Assembly (NCBI GenBank): GCA_003254925.1
Contig: QANZ01022989.1
Location: 45,367 to 109,366, forward strand
Length of the DNA stretch: 64,000 nucleotides
Source of the DNA: Chamaecrista fasciculata
Lineage: Eukaryota; Streptophyta; Magnoliopsida; Fabales; Fabaceae
Reading direction: 5' to 3'
Each line of letters opens with the position of its first letter. The first letter of the stretch is position 1. The position numbers and the translations under genes are program-made. This document shows positions 11,342 to 20,851 of the stretch, piece after piece. A model generated the notes under the pieces. That model saw only the letters and a program-made list of their open reading frames with translations, had not been told where the DNA came from and ran no database searches.

Positions 11342-12621
11342 GGATAAATTACACAAAAGGGTCTCATGGTTTGGCCTGTTTTTAGATAGGGTCCCTGTGG
11401 TTTAAAAAATTTCAAATAAGGGCATGTGGTTTGTTATGTTAACAAAAAGGGTACTGAGGTCCAAATTTTGACGAAAATTTTGGCTAAAATATTATTTTAA
11501 AACCCTAACTATTAATTTATATGCATTTGACTCCCTATTTATATGAGAGGACTTTAACCCACAAAAAAAAAACTCTTGATTCTGATTCTCGTTTACTAGC
11601 ATGTGTCGCTGTTTCAGGAAATGCCTAAATCTTTTATGCAACTGCGAAGATATCCACTTTGCTTGAGGGGTTGAATCCTCCTTCTGGGTTTAAAGAGAGA
11701 GGTAAAGTACTATTTGGTCCCTCCTTTTTCACACTTTGAACTATTTGGTCCCTGCATTTTTGAAATAGACTATTTGGTACCTCCTTTTTCACACTTTGGT
11801 CCCTGCATTTTTGAAATAGACTGTTTGGTCCCTCATTAATCACAAATGTCAACTCGTTAGTCCTTCTGGCCTATATCTGTTACTAACAGTGATGACTTGG
11901 CCGTTAACATGATACTGTTAAATGTCACTTTGTCATCCTAGTCACCAAAATAAACCGAATCGGGCCAAAATTAAAAATTGAGCCAGACCCATTTGTATTA
12001 AGATGTGATGAAAATATTTTGGTGACTCCATTTTTAGCTGCAAATGAGTCTGTCTCAATTTTTAATTTTGGCCCGGTTCGGTTTATTTTGGTGATTAGGA
12101 TGACAAAGTGACTTTTCATAGTATCATGTAAGTATTTAACGGCCAAATCATCACTGTTAGTAACGGATATAGGCTAGAGGGACTAACAAGTTGACATTTG
12201 TACTTAATGAGGGACCAAATAGTCTATTTCAAAAATGCAGGGACCAAATAGTTCAAAGTGTGAAAAAGGAGGGGCCAAATAGTACTTTACCTCTTAAAGA
12301 GAAGTAATGTTAAATCAAAGTTTCATATGAAGAAAACGCTTTGGAGGGAGAGAGAGTCTTTGGGTGAAATTTCATTTATTACCACAAAATCTTTCTTTTT
12401 TTGTGTTAAAGTCCTCTTATACAAATAAAGAGTCAAATGCATATAAATTAATAGTTATTGTCTTAAAATAATATTTTACCTAAAATTTTCGTCAAAATTT
12501 GGACCACATGACCCTTTTTGTTAACATAGCAAACCATAGGCCTTTGTTCGAAACTTTTTAAATCACAGTGACCCTATCTGAAAACAGGCCAAACCACAAG
12601 ACCCTTTTGTGTAATTTACCC
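11342..12621. mobile_element. Mutator-type foldback MITE (outer element)
   Basis: Long inverted repeats begin GGATAAATTACACAAAAGGG on the left and end GTGTAATTTACCC on the right, and the arms pair for more than 200 bases. The flanking 9-mers CCTATTTTA (11333-11341) and TATATTTTA (12622-12630) match at 7 of 9 positions, as expected of an older Mutator-like insertion. It encodes nothing. Its middle is occupied by a second, younger MITE. Confidence 0.8.
11699..12293. mobile_element. MITE nested in the outer MITE
   Basis: The termini are GAGGTAAAGTACTATTTGG and its reverse complement, with arms pairing through most of the 595 bp. A perfect 9-bp target duplication TTAAAGAGA flanks it at 11690-11698 and 12294-12302, diagnostic of Mutator-like transposition. 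The left arm contains an extra copy of the 'tttggtccctcc' segment. A relative with the same termini style lies at 38506-39042. Confidence 0.88.
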
Positions 12622-12630
12622 TATATTTTA

Positions 12631-13531
12631 TTGGAACTTTTTGAAAGAAATCTATTTTTCTTGTGTAAAACAGAAATTTTAGCTTCTGAATCCTGTTACC
12701 TAAAAAAGTACCACTCGCACCCACTCATGCTAAAGGACCTATTTTTGCATCCTCACGCACTCACTTCTTCACCCATTCGTCTTCCTCCACCACAACACCC
12801 CCAGACGCCGGAGTGGCCACCAGCCACCACCGTCGGCCACTTCTCCTAGTTTCTTGGTTCGTGCATTCTCCTTCATTTTCTCTTCCATTTTTAACTCACT
12901 ATAAACTTGGCTTTGCTTTTTTCTTTGAATGTAGTCGAAATTGATTTTTTTTGTTTGTTTGTTATTAACTCAGCTTCATTCAATTCAAGCTTCACGCTTT
13001 CGGACGACCATTGGACAATGAGCAGAATTTTATTGGACTCTCACAGGCTTAATGGAAATGGCAAAAGCACGGCGGAAATCGGAGGCTAAGCATATTTTTG
13101 TGTACTCCAATCCCTAGCGCGGTAAGCTCTCTATGCGAAATATTTTTTGTTCGACTCAAAACGCTATGTTTTATTTTACTGACTATCCGTAGCCTTAAGC
13201 GTATACTTTTGGCTTTTCTCCGTATCGGCGCTTCCCTTAATTCGAAAATTAGATGATCTTGAATTTCTTTTTTGTCTGTAAAGTCAGTGCCAAGAGTGTA
13301 GGAACTTTGGTTTCCGGGCTGTCAATGTGCTCGTACTATTACTAAAGAGCATGTTAATCACAATATTGTTATATTCATATGTCACAGTGTCACCCCAGTA
13401 TGGTCTTCCACCCCAGTATGGTCTTCTTATCTCAGTCTAGATGAACAAGGATATTTTCCTCTAGTGTCTCAAAGTAGACTCAATTAGTTTTCCTTCTCTA
13501 ATTTTTTTTTTTTTTATCAGTTTAAGTTTGA
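12631..13531 (+). promoter_or_regulatory. Upstream region of the NYN gene with a probable 5'-UTR intron
   Basis: A GC-richer leader-like stretch lies at about 12700-13121. A good donor (GCG|GTAAGC at 13121/13122) and a polypyrimidine-ATCAG acceptor ending at 13520 frame a likely 5'-UTR intron 13122-13520, which places the ATG at 13532 twelve bases into exon 2. A direct repeat of CACCCCAGTATGGTCTT occurs near 13391-13425 in that intron. A short upstream ORF (12907-13089) would lie in the leader. This is inferred from splice signals only. Confidence 0.45.
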
Positions 13532-14746
13532 ATGGGTTCAATGGCTTTTATGGCAGTTGGTACCATTAATTGTGGAAAACGCAGCCAATTGCTTATGGTT
13601 ACAATCATCAAAATTCGTAGCATTTTCTTTGCAGCACAAGCCACTAATCCAACAACATTAGGTCCATGTGCTGCATTGAGATGTTATCATTTTGATTCAC
13701 AATGGGGTGGCAATGCTTTGGATAAAAGTTTGAAATTGTCACCAACCAAATTGCCGAGCAGAGTGGGAATTTTTTGGGATTTAGACAACAAACCACCCAA
13801 GTCATTGCCACCTTATGAAGCTGCCAATAAGCTGAAAGTGGCTGCATCTCAATTTGGTGTTGTTAGGCATTTGGTAGCTTATGCGAATCATCACACTTTT
13901 AGCCATGTCCCACAAGATGTCCGTCAACAAAGAAAAGAGAGGAAGTTGTTGAATCATTTAGAGAACAAGGGTGTGATCAAACCAGACGAACCTTATCTTT
14001 GTCGCGTGTGTGGGAGAAGATTTTATACAAATGAGAAGCTTGTTAATCATTTTAAGCAAATTCATGAGCGTGAGCATATGAAAAGACTGAATCAGATAGA
14101 GTCAGCAAAGGGGAGCAGGAGGGTGAAGTTGGTTGCTAAGTATTCGATGAAAATGGAGAAGTATAAGAATGCTGCGAGGGACATTGTAACTCCGAAAGTG
14201 GGATATGGTTTGGCAGATGAGCTAAAACGTGCAGGGTTTTGGGTTCAGGCTGTGTTGGATAAACCACAAGCTGCAGATCTTGCATTGAGAGGTCACATGG
14301 TGGATATGATGGATAAGAATCGGTTTGAGTGTGTGGTTCTTGTGTCAGATGATTCAGATTTTGTTTGTGTGTTAAAGGAGGCAAAGCTACGATGTCTCAA
14401 GACCGTTGTTGTTGGGGATACTATTGATGGGACCTTGAAGAGGACTGCTGATGCTGCCTTTTCTTGGGAGGAAATTCTGATGGGGAAGGCAAAGAAGGAG
14501 GCAGTATCAGTTGCAGAAAAATGGAAGGATCGCGATATCTTAAAACGATTAGAGTGGACATACAACCCAGAGATTGAGAAAAAGAAATTCAATTTGGAAG
14601 ACATGGTTGCTGAGGCAACTGAGGACGAGGAAATTGAAGGTATCTTTGATGGAGTTGATGATGCCTTTATAAATAAGGAAGACTCAAATGCTTGGTGGGA
14701 ATTGGATACTGATGAGGACGTCATAAAAAAACAGTCAGGAAAATGA
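13532..14746 (+). CDS. NYN-domain RNase-like protein with an inserted C2H2 zinc finger
   Basis: A single coding exon of 404 residues. A NYN (PIN-like) nuclease domain spans about 76-310: VGIFWDLDNKPP with Asp83/Asp85, Asp249 in QAADLALRG, and SDDSDF with Asp273/274/276 are the expected metal-binding acids. A C2H2 finger (C157, C160, H173, H178) is inserted inside the domain. The C-terminus is acidic. The architecture matches Arabidopsis proteins annotated as putative endonuclease with C2H2 zinc finger (At5g61190 type). The first 40 or so residues are poor in acids and could be an organelle-targeting presequence, but that is inference. Substrate and pathway are unknown. Confidence 0.85.
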   Translation: MGSMAFMAVGTINCGKRSQLLMVTIIKIRSIFFAAQATNPTTLGPCAALRCYHFDSQWGGNALDKSLKLSPTKLPSRVGIFWDLDNKPPKSLPPYEAANKLKVAASQFGVVRHLVAYANHHTFSHVPQDVRQQRKERKLLNHLENKGVIKPDEPYLCRVCGRRFYTNEKLVNHFKQIHEREHMKRLNQIESAKGSRRVKLVAKYSMKMEKYKNAARDIVTPKVGYGLADELKRAGFWVQAVLDKPQAADLALRGHMVDMMDKNRFECVVLVSDDSDFVCVLKEAKLRCLKTVVVGDTIDGTLKRTADAAFSWEEILMGKAKKEAVSVAEKWKDRDILKRLEWTYNPEIEKKKFNLEDMVAEATEDEEIEGIFDGVDDAFINKEDSNAWWELDTDEDVIKKQSGK

Positions 14747-15719
14747 TTTTACTATATTAATCTGATCCATGAGTAGCTGTAGTTCACGCAAATTTCCACT
14801 ATGCCAAAGATTTGATCGGAGAGAAAGTAAAGTTTTGGTCATCAATTTTGTGAGGTTGTTGGCTGTGGTTAATTGTTGTCCGCATTGTAAATGAAATTGG
14901 AAATCACTTGTTTATCTCTTTTGCTTTCGGCTTTTCTTCTGCGCTTTCTTTAAACTTAAAAGAAGCAAGGATTATGCTGGTAATGTTGAAAATTGAAATG
15001 ATTTGTCATGCCGCTTCCATTTGTCTAGTAACTGTTATAATTGGCAGTTGGTGTATATTGGTTTTAATGGCGTTTGAGCACTTAAATTTTCTTTAGCAAG
15101 GTGGATTTTAGAGTTTGATATATCTGTCGCTAACTCACTATATATTTCTTATATTTAAGTTCAGTGTTGTGCTTCTTTTAGCATTTCTTTTTATTTTTGG
15201 TCTGATATAATTTTGTTTGTTTTATATTTTGGGTATCTGACTAAAGAGAGATTTAAATTTTAGAATAAGAATTCTTGCACTAACTGGAAACGCATCTCGT
15301 TACAAGATCACACTTAGTGGCTTTACGGCATAATTTTGACACATTTCAGAGTTTTGGTTATTGGTTTTTCAGAATTATTGAATGAGAATTTATTATACAA
15401 TCATTAAAGAAGCACTAAGTGGCTTTACAATCACTTAGTGCTTCTTTAAGAAATTCATTATACAGTATATGAGAATTTATTTGCTTATACAAAGAGAAAG
15501 TAAATTACATACAGCATAAACAAGCTTTATTTAGAAAGAGACAGAGTGTCAGAGTCCATGTATAGACATCTGCCTTTGGACTACATGTATTTATTGTCAC
15601 ACATACCATGATCAAGGCCAAGCCAAGTATATTACATATTTGCTTTGTTATTATAATTATTTATTTAACAACTTTCCCTTCTCCGTCACTCCAACCCTCA
15701 TGAACATAGTCAGTTGATC
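14747..15719. other. NYN 3' region and spacer
   Basis: The 3' UTR of the NYN gene probably fills the first 200-400 bases. The rest is AT-rich with no supported gene. It contains the strong hairpin at 15404-15449 listed separately and, at the far end, the 3' UTR of the minus-strand gene that follows. Confidence 0.5.
15404..15449. repeat. Perfect 18-bp inverted repeat (hairpin)
   Basis: TTAAAGAAGCACTAAGTG (15404-15421) is followed by a 10-base spacer and its exact reverse complement (15432-15449). A degenerate fragment of the same sequence (cacttagtggctttac) occurs about 100 bp earlier, near 15311, which suggests a local inverted duplication or a small element remnant. Confidence 0.8.
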
Positions 15720-16392
15720 TCATTTTGATTCACTATTCTTGTTCTTCTTGTTCTTGTTCTTCTGCAAACATACAGAATAAAAGAAATGATGTGTAAGAAA
15801 ACAAATTAAATTAAAGGAGGTCTGATGTGATGTGATGAATAACAGTAGCTAGGTAGCTAGCTATTAAATCCTTGAGTTAACTCTCATTCTCTCTCTCTCA
15901 GTGGCAAGTAGGAGAGGCATCATTTTCATATATAATATGATTGTTATGAGTATATATACTTGCCTTGTTTTGATGATCACTGTTGTTGGCATCATTTTCA
16001 TCATCATCAGTATCAGTAGTGTCATCAGTAGTGGTGTGGGTAGGGAGGCGGAGGCGGGGACGACAGCGGGGCCTGCTGTCAGAATCGGTGGTGGAGCTGC
16101 TGCTGGGAGGGCTGGGAGGGCTGTCACTATCGGAGGAGGGGAGCTTAGGCTTGGGGAGTGTTTTAGTGACTACAATTTGTTGTTGTGTTGGTTGACTACA
16201 ATTTTTATTATTATGGCGAGGAAGAGGAACAGGAAAAGGGTCATACACAGTGTGTGCGTGTGTGTGTCTGTGATGTTGAATCAGTTGTCCGGCGGCTCCT
16301 GCTCCTGCCGCTGCAGCCCCAAGTCCCAGAGCTGCAGCCAAACCTCCAAGCACAGACGATGACCCCAGAAATGGTAGCAGAAAGAATGCCAT
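15720..16392 (-). CDS. Small Ala/Gly-rich protein of unknown function, probable GC-AG intron
   Basis: From the ATG at 16392 the frame encodes a hydrophobic Ala/Gly-rich N-terminus (about residues 1-37, possibly one membrane segment or signal sequence), a His-rich stretch, a Pro/Ser-rich middle and an Asp-rich tail. Unspliced it reaches a stop at 15898 (164 residues). A donor of the GC class (AG|GCAAGT, exon end at 15964) and a TTTGCAG acceptor (exon start 15761) join in phase and replace the tail by a Lys/Asn-rich end (KKNKNKKNKNSESK), stop at 15722-15720, giving about 156 residues. I favour the spliced form because the donor is a perfect GC-type consensus. I do not recognise the family. Confidence 0.55.
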
Positions 16393-16862
16393 TCACTATC
16401 CTTCAATGATTCCCTAGCTAAGTACTTAATTTTCTATTTAATTATTAGTATTACTTACACTCATCCCTTCTATATATTTATACACACACACACACATGTA
16501 TATAGTTACGTTGAGCATATTCCTTTTTTCTTTTTTGATTGATGGATCCGGAATAATGAATACTATATCAAAAGATTGAATCATATATATTTAATTTGTG
16601 CTTCGTTCTTCACATTACTATGGATTTGGAACAATAATTCTGGAATCTGCTTTCATTTATATGTTGTGAAAGAAACAAAAAAGAAAATGCTCTAACTAAT
16701 TATTTCTTGTTCTCATTGTCTGAAAATATCTCTCCACTAGCTACTATACTAGTATTCATGACTGCTACTTTTAGTTAGCACCAGCTCCAGTTAACCCTTA
16801 TATTTGAGATCATTTATAGCTTAGCTTGTAGATCAGATTCATTATATTATTAGCACCAGCTT
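16393..16862. other. Upstream region of the small Ala/Gly-rich gene
   Basis: AT-rich, no supported coding region. TATATATTTATACACAC at about 16471-16489 could serve as a TATA region for the minus-strand gene. A short CA run follows it. Confidence 0.35.
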
Positions 16863-18857
16863 CATTTATATTGTATTTTTATTTGTATAGATCTAGCTAG
16901 TTTGATTATCTTATTCCAGATTCTGCTTATATTATAAGAAAGCCAAGCAAACTTAGAGCAAGTACACGAAGAAGGAGCTTTTGCCTCTCGCAAACATTAT
17001 TGGTGCAAGCTAGAGATAGATAGATCAAGAGAGAGCCTTATTTATATAATATAATTATATGAATTGCCTTGTTTTGATCATCATGGCAGAAGAGTGAGGG
17101 TGGAATGGTGGGATTAGCATAGCCATAGAGAGAGTGATGGTTTGTAATAATGTTTCACTAGTTCTGCCATGTCTGTTCCAGTGTTCCTATTACTTCAAAC
17201 CAATGGTAATGGCTTCACAAATAATTTCTGAAACTCAAACAAATCCATGCCTTATGCTTATACCTATGCTGTAACCGTTGAATGTGATATTTGCTTTATC
17301 AAATGAAAGAAATTTGATAAATAATATATTTTTTTACAAGTTATGGTAAGTATTTATAAATTTATTTGTAACCGTTGAATGTGATATTTGCTTTATCTTT
17401 TTGACTTGTAAATAAATGCTATTCTTTATTTATTGTTCTTGACATTATTGTATTGATAACCTGTATTCTAAATACCTGATTTTCAATTCCTTGAAATGCT
17501 TTGTAGGAAAAGACAAAAATTAGAACTTACTATTGTCCTTCTTGTTGGAGAATATCAATTTCCCAATTTTCCTACAACTAGTACTGGGGTTAATTTATTA
17601 ACTATTTTAAACTCAATGAAATCTTTATTAATGAGGTTGTTTACAGCTCTTGGATCGATTCCCTGAACCATATTCTATCCTTTATTTAGTCCATGTGTTC
17701 GGCTTCACCATCTTGTCCCTGTCATCGGACTAGGAATTGGATGCATATATATCTAGGAAGCCGTAATATTTATGCTTTCACACGTTCCTCAGATTTTTTG
17801 TTCAATGGGTTTTGGATTATTCTAAAGTTTCAGATTCTCTATGGGATGCCAAACAAACAATAAATTATAAATCCATACAAAGCTTGATCGAATACTGTAG
17901 ACTGTAGAGTATACAGTTTAGACATGGCCAAGTATAGTGTTTTAGCAGAAATCTCTAAGACAGTCATGTTTGTTAGTCACTGGGTGTTTGATCTCTTCTA
18001 TCAAACTGGTTCACTATATATAGGACTACTTGTATCATTCATACTGTATTGCATGAAGCTTGAGTTTCCATGGCAGAGGATTCAGAGGAAAGGAAACATT
18101 TGAAGTTTGAACTACCAAATCTGTGAACAGTTACTTCTTATTATTCGCTTTGAGTACACAAGACTTGTAAGTAATCTTCCAATCTTTACAAGACCATAAC
18201 CATTTATAAATACGCATTCTTCAGCACAACCCACAAAAGACAAGAACAAAGCCACAGATAAACTAGACAGGGACCATAGTCATCTGGACACCATATATAT
18301 ATATATATATATATATATGAAGTTAAGATAGACGAACACTCAAGATGATCCCTAACTTTGGTCTGCCTTTCAAGCTTTACTATCAATAGTCATTGGCACA
18401 TGCTCCTGTTTTTCTGCTGCATTCTGCATTAAGGATCACATCATATGAGAAAAAGGGTAAGTAAGAGCAAACTTTTTACTTTGAAAAGTTTAGATGAATA
18501 ATACAGATTGTAAACTTACTGCTGTTTTAGCTTGTTCTAGCTTGTTCATTTTCGCGAATATGCTGCCATAGAACTGTGCATCCTTCTTATTGTATTCCCT
18601 CACTTTCTCTTTTAAAGTTTTGTACTCCATTTTCAAGTCCCTGATTACAGCGATCCATTAAGTGTTAATGCAACTAAACAAAGTACCAAAAGAAAAAAAA
18701 ATTAAGGATACCACCGCAGCTCCATGTTGAAGATTATATGAAAGACTAAGAGCATACCTATTCTCTGGTTCAATCTCAAGGGCTTTCTTAATGTCCATTT
18801 CAGCAAGATCCAAATCCACAAGTTGTATGTATGCTTGTGCCCTTCGGTACAGAGCTC
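16863..18857. repeat. Tandem duplication, copy 1 (1,995 bp)
   Basis: This segment is repeated head-to-tail at 18858-20851 with a constant offset of 1,995 bases. Every stretch I compared by eye was identical, including a 26-base AT microsatellite (18293-18318 against 20288-20313). Copy 1 ends where FKBP exon 10 is cut after GGTACAGAGCT, and copy 2 starts at CATTTATATTG. It holds FKBP 3' exons plus about 1.5 kb of downstream sequence. Confidence 0.93.
18370..18857 (-). pseudogene. Truncated 3' fragment of the FKBP62-like gene
   Basis: Part of the tandem duplication. It contains copies of FKBP exon 12 (18370-18423), exon 11 (18520-18640) and the 3' part of exon 10 (18758-18856), all open and with intact splice signals. 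The fragment is cut at the duplication junction and lacks the promoter, FKBP domains and most of the TPR region, so it cannot encode a working protein. It lies downstream of the complete gene in the same orientation and could serve as alternative terminal exons for read-through transcripts. Confidence 0.85.
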
Positions 18858-20851
18858 CATTTATATTGTATTTTTATTTGTATAGATCTAGCTAGTTTGA
18901 TTATCTTATTCCAGATTCTGCTTATATTATAAGAAAGCCAAGCAAACTTAGAGCAAGTACACGAAGAAGGAGCTTTTGCCTCTCGCAAACATTATTGGTG
19001 CAAGCTAGAGATAGATAGATCAAGAGAGAGCCTTATTTATATAATATAATTATATGAATTGCCTTGTTTTGATCATCATGGCAGAAGAGTGAGGGTGGAA
19101 TGGTGGGATTAGCATAGCCATAGAGAGAGTGATGGTTTGTAATAATGTTTCACTAGTTCTGCCATGTCTGTTCCAGTGTTCCTATTACTTCAAACCAATG
19201 GTAATGGCTTCACAAATAATTTCTGAAACTCAAACAAATCCATGCCTTATGCTTATACCTATGCTGTAACCGTTGAATGTGATATTTGCTTTATCAAATG
19301 AAAGAAATTTGATAAATAATATATTTTTTTACAAGTTATGGTAAGTATTTATAAATTTATTTGTAACCGTTGAATGTGATATTTGCTTTATCTTTTTGAC
19401 TTGTAAATAAATGCTATTCTTTATTTATTGTTCTTGACATTATTGTATTGATAACCTGTATTCTAAATACCTGATTTTCAATTCCTTGAAATGCTTTGTA
19501 GGAAAAGACAAAAATTAGAACTTACTATTGTCCTTCTTGTTGGAGAATATCAATTTCCCAATTTTCCTACAACTAGTACTGGGGTTAATTTATTAACTAT
19601 TTTAAACTCAATGAAATCTTTATTAATGAGGTTGTTTACAGCTCTTGGATCGATTCCCTGAACCATATTCTATCCTTTATTTAGTCCATGTGTTCGGCTT
19701 CACCATCTTGTCCCTGTCATCGGACTAGGAATTGGATGCATATATATCTAGGAAGCCGTAATATTTATGCTTTCACACGTTCCTCAGATTTTTTGTTCAA
19801 TGGGTTTTGGATTATTCTAAAGTTTCAGATTCTCTATGGGATGCCAAACAAACAATAAATTATAAATCCATACAAAGCTTGATCGAATACTGTAGACTGT
19901 AGAGTATACAGTTTAGACATGGCCAAGTATAGTGTTTTAGCAGAAATCTCTAAGACAGTCATGTTTGTTAGTCACTGGGTGTTTGATCTCTTCTATCAAA
20001 CTGGTTCACTATATATAGGACTACTTGTATCATTCATACTGTATTGCATGAAGCTTGAGTTTCCATGGCAGAGGATTCAGAGGAAAGGAAACATTTGAAG
20101 TTTGAACTACCAAATCTGTGAACAGTTACTTCTTATTATTCGCTTTGAGTACACAAGACTTGTAAGTAATCTTCCAATCTTTACAAGACCATAACCATTT
20201 ATAAATACGCATTCTTCAGCACAACCCACAAAAGACAAGAACAAAGCCACAGATAAACTAGACAGGGACCATAGTCATCTGGACACCATATATATATATA
20301 TATATATATATATGAAGTTAAGATAGACGAACACTCAAGATGATCCCTAACTTTGGTCTGCCTTTCAAGCTTTACTATCAATAGTCATTGGCACATGCTC
20401 CTGTTTTTCTGCTGCATTCTGCATTAAGGATCACATCATATGAGAAAAAGGGTAAGTAAGAGCAAACTTTTTACTTTGAAAAGTTTAGATGAATAATACA
20501 GATTGTAAACTTACTGCTGTTTTAGCTTGTTCTAGCTTGTTCATTTTCGCGAATATGCTGCCATAGAACTGTGCATCCTTCTTATTGTATTCCCTCACTT
20601 TCTCTTTTAAAGTTTTGTACTCCATTTTCAAGTCCCTGATTACAGCGATCCATTAAGTGTTAATGCAACTAAACAAAGTACCAAAAGAAAAAAAAATTAA
20701 GGATACCACCGCAGCTCCATGTTGAAGATTATATGAAAGACTAAGAGCATACCTATTCTCTGGTTCAATCTCAAGGGCTTTCTTAATGTCCATTTCAGCA
20801 AGATCCAAATCCACAAGTTGTATGTATGCTTGTGCCCTTCGGTACAGAGCT
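18858..20851. repeat. Tandem duplication, copy 2 (attached to the complete FKBP gene)
   Basis: Second unit of the 1,995-bp tandem repeat. It includes functional exons 12 and 11 and most of exon 10 of the FKBP gene. Because the repeat continues seamlessly into the intact gene on its right, this is the copy in original gene context. Within each unit a 29-base segment starting GTAACCGTTGAATGTGATAT is itself repeated about 96 bases apart (17271 and 17369 in copy 1). Confidence 0.93.

Noticed and set aside
18370..18857. A second functional FKBP gene downstream
   Set aside because: Only the last exons are present and the copy is cut at the duplication junction; it has no start, promoter or FKBP domain.
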